DNA from: Alphaproteobacteria bacterium | Lineage (GTDB): Bacteria; Pseudomonadota; Alphaproteobacteria; Rhizobiales; Xanthobacteraceae | Reading direction: 5' to 3' | Length of the DNA stretch: 64,000 nt | NCBI GenBank assembly: GCA_005884765.1 | Contig: VAZV01000152.1 | Span: 28,744 to 92,743, forward strand | Part shown: piece by piece, positions 43,725 through 52,532 of the stretch | Layout of the letters: the number at the start of each line of letters is the position of its first letter | How positions within the stretch are numbered: the first letter of the stretch is position 1 | Translations under genes and position numbers: made by a program | The notes under the pieces: model-generated | What the model saw: the letters and a program-made list of their open reading frames with translations, nothing else | The model's database searches: none | What the model was told of the DNA's origin: nothing

Positions 43725-44933
43725 ATGTCTGCCCCCAACGTACCGCTCAGCAATCTGCGGGCGGTGGTCATTCTGATCGTGGTCGCCTTTCACTCGGCGC
43801 TGGCCTACCTTGCGTCGCAGCCGGCCGATCCGTTTGCCTTTGATGCGGCGCCCTATCGGTGGATCGCCTTTCCAATCCTCGACCAGCAGCGCTGGTTCGG
43901 CTTCGACCTTTTCTGCGCCTGGCAGGATATCAGCCTGATGTCGCTGATGTTCTTTCTGGCGGGGCTGTTCACTCCGGCCAGCCTTAGGCGCAAGGGAAGC
44001 CTTGCGTATTTATCGGAACGCTGGTGGCGGATCGGACTACCGTTCCTTTTCGCGGCCGGTGTCCTCAGCCCGCTAGCCTATTTTGCATCGTATCGCGCGA
44101 CGGCAGCCGATCCGTCCGCGGCGGCGTTCTGGCAACATTGGAGCGCACTGCCGATGTGGCCGGCCGGGCCGGCGTGGTTTCTATGGCAACTCCTTGTGCT
44201 GAGCACACTTGCCGTTGGTCTCCATGCGCTGGCACCGCAATGGGTCCAGGCGCTGGGTCGACTGGCCGGGACTTTCAGCGATCGCCCGCTTGCTCTCTTC
44301 ATCAGCTTGAGCGCGCTCTCGATCCTGGCCTATGTGCCGCTGGCGATGATCTTCACGCCGTGGGACTGGACCTCGCTCGGCCCGTTTGCGCTTCAGCTCA
44401 GCCGTCCCTTGCACTATGTCGTCTATTTCTTCGTCGCGTTCGCCATCGGCAGCTACGGCATCGAGCGCGGCGTGCTGCGCCCTGACGGTCCGCTCGCGCG
44501 CTATTGGCCGGCATGGCTAGCGGCCGCCGTCGCGAGCATCTTGGCCTGGGGCGGATTGACGTCGCTGACCTTGGCCGGTTGGGCCTCGAGCCCCCCAGCC
44601 TATCGGCTGGCTGCGGCGCTTGCCTTTCCGCCCGCTTGCGCCGCGGGCGTCTTCTGCCTGCTCGCGATCTGCCTGCGGCTGATGCGAACGCGCCACCGTC
44701 TGCTCGATAGCCTGTCGGCCAACGCTTATCGCATCTATCTGCTGCACTACGCAGTTGTGGTGTGGTTGCAATATGCGTTGCTTGGCGTCCGTCTCGGCGC
44801 CGCCGAGAAAGCCGTCATCGTCTTCGTTGTCGCCCTCGCGATGAGCTGGGCAGCGAGCGTCGGATGGATGAGGCTTGCTCCGTTGTTTTCCGATTTGGCT
44901 GGCAAGAGGGCGATCGCGGATCAGCTGCGGTAG
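43725..44933 (+). CDS. Acyltransferase family 3 membrane protein
   Basis: A 402-residue polytopic protein of the acyltransferase-3 family (OafA/OpgC/NodX-like), which transfers acyl groups across the membrane onto sugars or lipids. Starts at ATG 43725 (an earlier ATG at 43689 has no support). N-terminal catalytic-type segment NLRAVVILIVVAFHSALAY keeps the histidine of the family; about ten membrane helices follow. It is the first gene of an operon with a MacB-type ABC transporter and an esterase. Confidence 0.88.
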   Translation: MSAPNVPLSNLRAVVILIVVAFHSALAYLASQPADPFAFDAAPYRWIAFPILDQQRWFGFDLFCAWQDISLMSLMFFLAGLFTPASLRRKGSLAYLSERWWRIGLPFLFAAGVLSPLAYFASYRATAADPSAAAFWQHWSALPMWPAGPAWFLWQLLVLSTLAVGLHALAPQWVQALGRLAGTFSDRPLALFISLSALSILAYVPLAMIFTPWDWTSLGPFALQLSRPLHYVVYFFVAFAIGSYGIERGVLRPDGPLARYWPAWLAAAVASILAWGGLTSLTLAGWASSPPAYRLAAALAFPPACAAGVFCLLAICLRLMRTRHRLLDSLSANAYRIYLLHYAVVVWLQYALLGVRLGAAEKAVIVFVVALAMSWAASVGWMRLAPLFSDLAGKRAIADQLR

Positions 44934-44944
44934 AGGACACCACG

Positions 44945-46078
44945 ATGTCGCTGGCATTGACGCTCGCCTCGCGCAACCTGTTCTACGATCGCCTGCGGTT
45001 CATTGCGACGCTGGTCGGCATCGTTTTCTCGGTCATCCTGGTCATGATCCAAATGGGCCTGTTCCTCGGGTTCGGGCACATGGTCTCTACCATGATCGAC
45101 CACGCGTCGACGGATCTGTGGGTGGTGCCGAGGGGCGCAAAATGCTTCGAGGACTCCCCGCTGCTTGATTTGAAAATGCGCGATCGCATCGCCGCGGTTA
45201 GTGGCGTGACCGCCACCATCCCGCTGGTGATCGGCTTCTCGGATTGGCGGTTGGAGAGCGGCGAGGTGACACCGGTATTTATTGTCGGGACTGATCTGCG
45301 CGACGGCGCCCTGCAACCATGGAACGTCGTCGGCGGCAACGTGCAGGCGCTATCCGAGCGGGGAGCGGTCGCCGTCGATCGTTCTTATTTCGACCGGCTC
45401 GGGGTCACCGGCGTCGGATCAACGGCGGAAATCCGCGGCCACCACGTCCGCGTTGTCGCCATCACCGACGGCATCCGCTCGTTCGCCACCACCCCTTACG
45501 TGTTCGTGGATCTCAAGAGCGCGCGCAGCTACACCGGGACACTAAACGACCGGGCCAGCAACCTCTTGGTGCGGCTCAATCCGGCGGCCGATCGCGAAAA
45601 GGTCCTCCAGGCCGTCCGCGCGCAGGCCGGTGACGCCGAGGTTCTCACCCCTGACGAATTCCGCAGCCGCAGCCGTTCGTTCTGGCTGTTCGGGACCGGG
45701 GCCGGCGCGGCGCTGTTTGCCGGCGCGCTGCTGGGCGTGATCGTTGGCACCGTGATCGTCGCGCAAACGCTCTACTCCAGCACCAAGGATCATTTGAGTG
45801 AATTTGCCACCCTGCGCGCCATGGGGTCTTCCAACCGCTACATCTACAACGTCATCATCTACCAGGCGCTGCTCAACGCGGTGATCGGGTTCGCCATCGC
45901 AGCCGGCCTCGGCGCCGTCGTCGTCCAGATCACCGCCAAGAGCGCGCTGCCGATCGTCATCACGCCTTGGTTGATGGCCGCCCTGGCGGTTCTGACAGTC
46001 GTGATGTGCGTGGCCTCGGCGATCGGAGCCATCGTCCGCGTGGTGCGCATCGATCCAGCCACGGTGTTCATGCGATGA
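44945..46078 (+). CDS. MacB/DevC-type ABC transporter permease
   Basis: A 377-residue membrane protein of the FtsX/MacB/DevC class. Layout: one helix (about 15-40), a periplasmic domain (about 45-250), and three C-terminal helices with the FtsX-like motif (SEFATLRAMGSSNRYIYNVIIYQALL). Frame is open from 44762, but the ATG at 44945 lies eleven bases after the acyltransferase stop with GAGG upstream. Its stop overlaps the ATPase start (ATGA). DevC partners normally include a membrane-fusion protein DevB; none is encoded here. Confidence 0.92.
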   Translation: MSLALTLASRNLFYDRLRFIATLVGIVFSVILVMIQMGLFLGFGHMVSTMIDHASTDLWVVPRGAKCFEDSPLLDLKMRDRIAAVSGVTATIPLVIGFSDWRLESGEVTPVFIVGTDLRDGALQPWNVVGGNVQALSERGAVAVDRSYFDRLGVTGVGSTAEIRGHHVRVVAITDGIRSFATTPYVFVDLKSARSYTGTLNDRASNLLVRLNPAADREKVLQAVRAQAGDAEVLTPDEFRSRSRSFWLFGTGAGAALFAGALLGVIVGTVIVAQTLYSSTKDHLSEFATLRAMGSSNRYIYNVIIYQALLNAVIGFAIAAGLGAVVVQITAKSALPIVITPWLMAALAVLTVVMCVASAIGAIVRVVRIDPATVFMR

Positions 46079-46812
46079 AGGACCCCGTCATCGAAGCCAA
46101 AGCGATTACGAAAACGCTGGGCCGCGGTGCCGGGGAGGTGCAGGCGCTGCGCGGCATCGACCTGTCGCTGCGGCGCGGCGAGCTGACGCTGCTGATGGGA
46201 CCCTCCGGCAGTGGCAAGACGACGCTGCTGTTGATCCTCGGATGCATGCTGGCGCCGAGTTCAGGCGAGGTCATGGTGTGCGGCGCGCCGACCTCGCAGG
46301 CGGACAAGGAAGGGCTCGCGAAGATACGGCGCGACCATATTGGATTTGTGTTCCAGTCCTATCACCTGTTCCCAACGCTGACGGCTGTGCAGAACGTGCA
46401 GTTGGCGCTGGATATCCGCAGTGAACGGCGCCGCAAGGCCAGGGAAAGGTCGCGCCAGGCGCTGAAGATGGTCGGCCTCGAGCAAAAGACCAACGCGCTG
46501 CCGCTCGAGCTCAGCGGCGGCGAGCAGCAGCGCGTCGCGATCGCGCGCGCCATCGTCGCCAATCCCTCTGTCGTTCTCGCCGACGAACCGACCGCTGCGC
46601 TCGACGGCAGCAACGGAAAGACGATCATGCGTATCCTCGCCACCATCGCGCACGAGCAGCAAAGCGCCGTGCTGGTCGTGACCCATGATCCGCGAGTGCT
46701 GCCATTCGCCGATCGCATCATCCAGATCGAGGACGGCCGCCTGGTCGACGAACGATCGGGTGAGCGCGAGCGCGTGCGCATGCCGCGGTCGGCCGCGTTC
46801 GGGGCCGACTGA
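46075..46812 (+). CDS. LolD/MacB-type ABC ATP-binding protein
   Basis: A 245-residue ATPase: Walker A GPSGSGKTT, signature LSGGEQQRVAIARA, Walker B VVLADEPTAALD, H-loop VVTHDPR. The family pairs with FtsX/MacB-type permeases and drives movement of lipids, lipoproteins or small molecules through mechanotransmission. Translationally coupled to the permease. Confidence 0.95.
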   Translation: MKDPVIEAKAITKTLGRGAGEVQALRGIDLSLRRGELTLLMGPSGSGKTTLLLILGCMLAPSSGEVMVCGAPTSQADKEGLAKIRRDHIGFVFQSYHLFPTLTAVQNVQLALDIRSERRRKARERSRQALKMVGLEQKTNALPLELSGGEQQRVAIARAIVANPSVVLADEPTAALDGSNGKTIMRILATIAHEQQSAVLVVTHDPRVLPFADRIIQIEDGRLVDERSGERERVRMPRSAAFGAD

Positions 46813-46825
46813 ACGAGGGTCCGCC

Positions 46826-47722
46826 ATGAGCCTGCGCGCCGAATTGCTGCGCCTCGGCATTCGCTTCTTTCTCAAACGCGGCACCCATCATCTCGACATC
46901 GAGACCTGGCGGAAGGACATGCGTGCGACGGAGAAATTTGTGCCGCGGCCGCCCGCGCGCAGCCAGACGACCAAAGTCAATGCCGGCCGGCTCACGTTCC
47001 ACCGGGTCACCACGGAGGCGTCGCGGGCGGAACGCCACGTGCTCTATCTGCACGGCGGCGCCTATGTCTCCGGCGCGCCGGCCTACTACCGACATTTTAC
47101 CTGGCGGATTGCCGATGCAGTCAAGGCCAGCGTTTGGGCGCTCGAATATCGCCTGGCACCGGAGCACCCATTCCCGGCGGCGCTTGAGGACGCGGTTGCC
47201 GGCTATCACTGGCTGCTCGACAACACACCTGATACGCGCCGGCTGTTCGTGATGGGAGATTCGGCGGGAGCCGGATTAGCGCTTTGCCTGCTGTTGAAGC
47301 TGCGTGACGACGGCAGACCCCTGCCCGCCGCTGCGGTGGCCATGTCGCCGTGGACCGATCTGGCGCTGACGGGCCTGTCGTTGACATCGAACGCGGCGGC
47401 CGATCCGATGTTGAATGCCGACGACCTGCCGGAGCTCGCGCGCTATTATCTCGCAGGTGCCGATCCGCGCACGCCCTACGCGTCGCCACTCTACGGCGAT
47501 CCGGCCGGCCTGCCGCCGGTGATGATCCAGGTCGGCAGCGACGAAATCTTGGCGGACGATGCCATCCGCATGGCGGAGAAACTACGCCAGCACAATCCTC
47601 GCACCCGCCTCGAGATTTGGCCGCGCATGCCGCACGTCTGGCAATTGTTCGTCCCCGTCCTGCCCGAGGCGCACCGCGCGATCGCGCAAATCGGGGAGTT
47701 CATTGCAAGCGTCGGTGGCTGA
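46826..47722 (+). CDS. Alpha/beta hydrolase of the hormone-sensitive-lipase family
   Basis: A 298-residue esterase. Oxyanion motif HGGAY (about 72-76), nucleophile GDSAGAG (serine near 147), acid in SDEILADDA and histidine in MPHVWQ near the end. The length and HGG motif fit HSL-type carboxylesterases acting on short acyl esters. It follows the ABC ATPase by 13 bp and so belongs to the operon; deacylation of whatever the acyltransferase makes is a tempting but unproven link. Start at 46826; an open frame to 46685 overlaps the ATPase. Confidence 0.92.
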   Translation: MSLRAELLRLGIRFFLKRGTHHLDIETWRKDMRATEKFVPRPPARSQTTKVNAGRLTFHRVTTEASRAERHVLYLHGGAYVSGAPAYYRHFTWRIADAVKASVWALEYRLAPEHPFPAALEDAVAGYHWLLDNTPDTRRLFVMGDSAGAGLALCLLLKLRDDGRPLPAAAVAMSPWTDLALTGLSLTSNAAADPMLNADDLPELARYYLAGADPRTPYASPLYGDPAGLPPVMIQVGSDEILADDAIRMAEKLRQHNPRTRLEIWPRMPHVWQLFVPVLPEAHRAIAQIGEFIASVGG

Positions 47723-47769
47723 GCTGCCACGCTCGACGAGCGCAAAATTTCTGATTCAGATTTCAAACA

Positions 47770-48345
47770 GCCAATTTCTCGCCATCGCCCGGCACAGCCG
47801 TCCGAAGGACGGCGTCGCTTCCGCTCGCCTATGCCGGGCGATCCAGTATTTCCAGAGACGCCGGTGATTGAATCGAGAAGCCCAGGCGTACTGGATGCCC
47901 CGCTTTCGCGGAGCATGACAGTGGGCGAGACGCACTCCCGCGTTCTCGCGGCGCGGATGGCGTCCGAGTTGTCGCGCAGACAACCCTCGAAAAATGAGAG
48001 GGCACAGGGAAAGCCGGGTGCTCGATGCACCCGCAGCCTCGCACCCAAAAAAAGCGCACGAGCGTAGTCACCACAGGTTCACCGAGACAGTCCGGCCTTC
48101 CCTGCGCAATGGTTTTAACGGCTTATAGCGCGCTCTCCTCGGCGACGAATTCGTCTTGTCACCGTCATCTACGGATTAAAGGTTTGTCTAAGCCCGGTTG
48201 GGCCTCTGGAGGTGCTCGCGATAAAGGTCACCGAGCCAGGCACGGGCGGCAGTCGTCCCTGCGCGGCTGTTGCTGCGCGCTGGTCTCGCGCCCTGAATGC
48301 GAGCTTACTTGATCGGGTATTCACCGCGGGCCAGGTCGCAAGTCT
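47770..48345. repeat. Mosaic of dispersed palindromic repeats in a 626-bp gap
   Basis: No gene is supported between 47723 and 48348. The left part has nested inverted repeats: CGCCCGGCA (47787) with TGCCGGGCG (47832), enclosing GCCGTCC-GAA-GGACGGC; then ATCCAGTA (47841) with TACTGGAT (47889) and CCCGCTTTCGCGG. The part from about 48050 to 48170 (ACAGTCCGGCCTTCCCTGCG, then GGCTTATAGCGCGCTCTCC) resembles a multi-copy intergenic sequence I associate with Bradyrhizobium genomes, from memory. The remainder to 48345 shows nothing recognisable. Confidence 0.6.
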
Positions 48346-48348
48346 AGT

Positions 48349-49602
48349 CTAGGCCGCGGCGCAGGTAACGACAGCACGCCGATGCTTGCGCTGTAGCATC
48401 CAGACTGTGACCGCCATGTTCACGATGTTCCAGGCGATGCCATTGAGCATTGCCGCTGCATAGGAACCGGTCCGGTCGAAGATCGCGCCAGCCATCCAGC
48501 CCCCTAGCGCCATGCCGGCGAGAGTGACCGAGATGGCGAGGCTGACGCGAAGACCGGCCTCCTGCGCCGGGAACAGCTCACGCACGATCACCGCATAGCT
48601 CGGCACAATGCCACCCTGCGCCAGGCCGAAAATGGCGGAAACGACGTAGAGCGAAACCAGCCCGTCGAACGGCAGATAAAGCGCGAGTGCAATGGCCTGC
48701 ATGGCCGAGCCCAGCAGCAAGGTCGGCAGGCCACCGATGAGGTTCAACACCCAGCCGAAGATCAAACGGCTCGCCACACCAAAGCCGAGCATGACTGCCA
48801 GCATCTCGGCGCCGCGCGCAGGGCCGTATCCCAGATCGCCGCAGTAGGCGACCAGGTGGACCTGCGGCATCGACATGGCGACGCAGCAGCACACACCAGC
48901 AAAGGCCAGCAGACCCTGGGTGGCATTCGGAGCCAGGCCCAAGCCCAAGCCCAAACCCACGCCTGTGGCTCGATTGACATTGCCGGTGCTTGCCGCTTCC
49001 AGCGTAGCCGTGTGGAATACCGGCCGCCGCAGCAGAACCAGGGCGAGCGGCAGCATCGTTGCCAGACAGAATATGCCGATGCCGATATGGGTCTGCCGCC
49101 AACCGACCATGGCGATGAAATGTTGGACGATTGGTGGCCAGACCACGCCGGCAAGGGAGCTGCCGGCAGTCGCTAAGGAAATGGCGAGGCCGCGGCGCCT
49201 GTCGAACCACAGCGAGGCGTCGGCCACCAGGGGCGCGAACGTCGCTGCGGCGCCGAGGCCGATCGTGACGCCGGAAACAACGGCGAAGGCGGGCAGGCTC
49301 GGAGCGAAGGCCGTGAGGACGTAGCCGAGGCTCATCAGGGTCGTGCCCCCGGCGAGCGGTGGGAAGATGCCGAATCGATCGGCCAATCGGCCGACAATGA
49401 TGCCGCCGATCATGAAGCCGATGGTGGTCAGTGTGTAGGGCAACGTCGCGTCGGCGCGAGGCACGTTGAAATCGGCCTGCACTGCCGGCAGCGCCACGAC
49501 CAGCGACCACATGCCGACGCAACCGAGTGTGCTGAGGGTGATGGAGGCGATGAGGCGAATCCAGGAATACGACGTCTCGATCGACGGAATTTCATGCGGC
49601 AC
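48349..49602 (-). CDS. Major facilitator superfamily transporter
   Basis: A 417-residue MFS protein with 12 hydrophobic segments and the loop 2-3 motif GRLADRFGI (canonical G-x-L-a-D-r-x-G). The frame is open to 49728, but GTG at 49600-49602 has AAGGAAA upstream and gives a normal N terminus. It resembles the oxalate/formate-antiporter-like and CynX-like groups; substrate unknown. It is divergent from a GcvA-like LysR gene starting at 49744, 141 bp away, which may be its regulator. Confidence 0.92.
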   Translation of the reverse strand: MPHEIPSIETSYSWIRLIASITLSTLGCVGMWSLVVALPAVQADFNVPRADATLPYTLTTIGFMIGGIIVGRLADRFGIFPPLAGGTTLMSLGYVLTAFAPSLPAFAVVSGVTIGLGAAATFAPLVADASLWFDRRRGLAISLATAGSSLAGVVWPPIVQHFIAMVGWRQTHIGIGIFCLATMLPLALVLLRRPVFHTATLEAASTGNVNRATGVGLGLGLGLAPNATQGLLAFAGVCCCVAMSMPQVHLVAYCGDLGYGPARGAEMLAVMLGFGVASRLIFGWVLNLIGGLPTLLLGSAMQAIALALYLPFDGLVSLYVVSAIFGLAQGGIVPSYAVIVRELFPAQEAGLRVSLAISVTLAGMALGGWMAGAIFDRTGSYAAAMLNGIAWNIVNMAVTVWMLQRKHRRAVVTCAAA

Positions 49603-49743
49603 TGTGGTAAGTTTCCTTGAGCTTTGCGTGTAAGCCGGCCATAGGTACGGCCCGCCTTCGTCAGCGACAAAGCAGGATTTCTCTTTTGTAGAACGAGCGA
49701 AACTGATGCACCTTGCGGCCCACCGCATAGCCTGGAGCCGGCC

Positions 49744-50400
49744 ATGACCTATCTACTGCCGCCCCTCAATGCCCTGCGCGCCTTTGAGGCCGGCGCCCGC
49801 CATCTCAGCTTCAAGCACGCCGCTCACGAGCTGCATGTCACGGCCGGTGCCGTCAGCCAGCAAGTCCGCCTGCTGGAGGAGCGGCTAGGGGTGCAGCTGT
49901 TCGAGCGGCGGACGCGGCAGCTCATCCTGACGTCGGCCGGGGAGACCTATCTGGCGCGGATACGTCAGGCGTTTCGTTGCCTCGCCGATGCCACCGCCGA
50001 ACTCAGGCCTGAGGGCGTCACAAGTCTGCTGCATGTCGGGGTCCATGCGCGTTTTGTCCCTGATGGGTTGCGCACGCGCCTGGCGCAATTCCGCCAGGCC
50101 CAGCCACAGGTCGCCATTCGCCTGAGCCAGCCGGCGGGCCTGCACGAGCTGCTCGAGGGCAAGGTCGATCTCGTGATCGCGGAAAGGCTGCAGCGCTATC
50201 CAGGTTACAGGTGCGAGCCTCTGGAGAGCGGCTTCCTGATCGGCCCGCTCGGCACCACGGATTGTCCGGAGATCGAAACCCTGCGTTGCTGCCTGCTCGG
50301 CCATGTCGTGCTTGAAGGCGCCAGCGCAACCAAGGCGCCACCGGTCGTCGACACGGCAAGCCCGGCAGCCAGACCATCCAAGCCTTCCTTTGCCGTCTGA
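49744..50400 (+). CDS. LysR-family (GcvA-like) regulator, C-terminally truncated
   Basis: A 218-residue LysR regulator. The HTH is intact (LPPLNALRAFEAGARHLSFKHAAHELHVTAGAVSQQVRLLEE, about 6-50, of the GcvA type). The effector domain starts normally (LLHVGVHARFVPDGLRTRLAQF) but stops short; LysR proteins are about 300 residues. After about 190 the sequence looks out of frame (SPAARPSKPSFAV), and a neighbouring frame continues with IQAFLCRLNAAPRIPLVC for a while. So it is probably a decayed gene. It lies divergent to the MFS transporter. Confidence 0.8.
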   Translation: MTYLLPPLNALRAFEAGARHLSFKHAAHELHVTAGAVSQQVRLLEERLGVQLFERRTRQLILTSAGETYLARIRQAFRCLADATAELRPEGVTSLLHVGVHARFVPDGLRTRLAQFRQAQPQVAIRLSQPAGLHELLEGKVDLVIAERLQRYPGYRCEPLESGFLIGPLGTTDCPEIETLRCCLLGHVVLEGASATKAPPVVDTASPAARPSKPSFAV

Positions 50401-50714
50401 ACGCGGCGCCTCGCATCCCCTTGGTATGCATTTCGGCCTCATTGCGGAAGCCGCTAGTCTAGCTAGCGAAGCTTTTCGACACCCATGACGACACCGCGCA
50501 AAGGCGTAGTACAAAATCGCTGGCGCTCGGAGCACCACCGATTGGATCGCGGCAGGCGCCACGACCGCGTCTGATCGCTCCGCTATCGGCGCCTGATTAT
50601 TGCACGCGGACGTAGTGGACTTTGTTCTTGTTCTGTTCTAGCGTCCGTTTTGTCCTGCGCGCCGCCATCCAGAGCGATTTCCCGAAGTAACAGTTCATCA
50701 AGGAATACGATCCC
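50401..50714. other. 314-bp gap: remnant of the LysR 3' end, then promoter region
   Basis: The first ~60 bases still translate in a shifted frame as a plausible LysR tail. The rest shows no gene; it must hold the promoter of the AAA+ gene at 50715. I see no palindrome or tRNA. Confidence 0.4.
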
Positions 50715-52454
50715 ATGTCCGATGCACTTGCCGAGCCCAGTCATCTCCAAATCATTTTTCACAACGACAATGAAACGCCGCTGCAATTCGTCGTTGAACT
50801 TCTGCATTCCGTTTTCAACAAGCAGTTCATCGACGCGGTCAGGTTGACCGAGGCAGTCGACAAGGACGGACAAGCAAGTTGCGGGAGCTATCCGCGCGAG
50901 GTCGCCGCCGACCTGCTCGAGGCCGCGCGACAACGCGTCCGTCTCGCAGGTCATCCGCTCCGGATCACCAGCGCGGCGGTGGCCAGCGACGCTGAAATAT
51001 TCGATGGCCGCTGCAAACTCTGCGGCGGGCTTGACTGCGAGAACGTGATTTCGTTCGGAGGCACGGCGACGCCCCTTTGCGATGACTGCATGCTCGAGAT
51101 CACGCGAGGCCTGCCCGACGTGGTCCGCGCGAAGCGGTTCGATTATGCCCACGAAGCGCTGGCCTGGCATTTCGCCGGTATTCCCCGGGATCAGCTGGTC
51201 GCAACCTCGCGGCGATTCCCGGGCCATATGCGCGCCGACGTTCAGGTTGCGATCGACCGGCTGTTCTCGACGTCGCCGCTGCGGTTTTTTGGCATCCACG
51301 ATCAGCACCGCTACGAGACCCTGACGATCGCGGCGCTGGGCAGACAAGACCGCAATGCGCCCGGCATCGCGCCGGCCCAGTACCACGAAGTGGATGTCGG
51401 TGAGAGCGCGGCGGTAAAATGCCTCGATAACGGTTTGTGGCTCTGTGCCACCGGTGGCCTGCGCTACGCGGTGCTGCTCTCCCCGGATAGAGAGTATAAT
51501 CGCGAGGCCGGAACCCGCATCGAGATACTCGTGCCTGCAGGATCAGAAGGCGCGGAGCTGGTGCAACGCTGCTTCTCGGAACTGGAGAACGCGGTGAACG
51601 CCGCGCGTTCCTATCGCGGCAAGGTGCTCTCGCTCGACGCCGCTGCCGAATATGGCGGCCGCTCACGCGGCATCACGGTCCACAAATTGCGGACCGTGCG
51701 ACGCGAGGAGGTGATCCTGCCCGAAGCCACCCTGAAATTGCTTGACCGCAACGTGCTGAACTTTGTCGGTACCCGGGAGCACCTGCGGCGGCTCGGACAA
51801 TCGACCCGCAAGGGCATCCTGCTTTATGGGCCGCCCGGCACCGGCAAGACCCACACCATCCGCTATCTTGCGAGCAACCTGCCCGGTCATACCACCTTGA
51901 TCATCACGGCGGCGCAGGTCGAGTTGCTTTCCCACTACATGAATCTGGCGCGCCTGCTGCAGCCGGCCATGGTGGTGATCGAGGACGTCGACCTCATCGC
52001 GCGCAATCGCGACGACATGGGGCCGTGCGAAGAATCGCTGCTCAATGCGCTTCTCAACGAGATGGACGGACTAAAGCAGGATGCGGATATCCTGTTCATC
52101 CTCACCACCAACCGGCCGGAGGAGCTTGAGAGCGCGCTGGCGAGCCGCCCCGGCCGTATCGATCAGGCGATCGAGGTGCCGGTCCCTGACGAGATCGGCC
52201 GCGAGAAGCTTGTCCAACTCTATGGCCGGGGCCTGCCGCTCGGCGAGCCGATCGTGGTCGAGGCCGCGCAGCGGACCAAGGGCGTCAGCGCCGCCTTCAT
52301 CAAGGAACTGATGCGGCGCGTCGCGCAGGCGAGCATCGCCCGCGATGGCGCCGCAACAGTGGAGAGCGGCGACGTCAGCGAGGCGCTTGACGACATGCTG
52401 TTCACCGGCGGCAAGCTCAACATCAAGCTGTTGGGCGGCGCGGTCGACGGATGA
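50715..52454 (+). CDS. ClpS-like / ClpX-zinc-finger / AAA+ ATPase fusion
   Basis: A 579-residue protein joining parts usually on separate Clp proteins. Residues 10-87 match ClpS (FHNDNETPLQFVVELL, then CGSYPREVA and HPLRIT), the N-degron adaptor. C100, C103, C122 and C125 give C-x2-C-x18-C-x2-C, the exact spacing of the ClpX zinc-binding domain. A middle region (about 135-330) resembles nothing I know except its start (PDVVRAKRFDYAHEAL). The AAA+ domain has Walker A GPPGTGKT (372-379), a Walker B of the form VVIEDVD (E423-D424, as in BCS1-like proteins), sensor FILTTNRPEE and arginine-finger region SRPGRID. No ClpP-binding IGF/LGF loop or protease domain is evident. In the ClpS part, the positions of the pocket residues M62 and H66 carry T45 and D49. 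It is transcribed alone. Confidence 0.9.
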   Translation: MSDALAEPSHLQIIFHNDNETPLQFVVELLHSVFNKQFIDAVRLTEAVDKDGQASCGSYPREVAADLLEAARQRVRLAGHPLRITSAAVASDAEIFDGRCKLCGGLDCENVISFGGTATPLCDDCMLEITRGLPDVVRAKRFDYAHEALAWHFAGIPRDQLVATSRRFPGHMRADVQVAIDRLFSTSPLRFFGIHDQHRYETLTIAALGRQDRNAPGIAPAQYHEVDVGESAAVKCLDNGLWLCATGGLRYAVLLSPDREYNREAGTRIEILVPAGSEGAELVQRCFSELENAVNAARSYRGKVLSLDAAAEYGGRSRGITVHKLRTVRREEVILPEATLKLLDRNVLNFVGTREHLRRLGQSTRKGILLYGPPGTGKTHTIRYLASNLPGHTTLIITAAQVELLSHYMNLARLLQPAMVVIEDVDLIARNRDDMGPCEESLLNALLNEMDGLKQDADILFILTTNRPEELESALASRPGRIDQAIEVPVPDEIGREKLVQLYGRGLPLGEPIVVEAAQRTKGVSAAFIKELMRRVAQASIARDGAATVESGDVSEALDDMLFTGGKLNIKLLGGAVDG

Positions 52455-52532
52455 CGACCGCAGCGACGCGAAGCATCGTCCGGAGACGGCGCATACGTGC
52501 CTTCTCACCATCAGGGTCCAATGACGCAAAGA

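Noticed and set aside
50583..51386. 267-codon minus-strand frame opposite the AAA+ gene
   Set aside because: Shadow of the ClpS/zinc-finger coding region.
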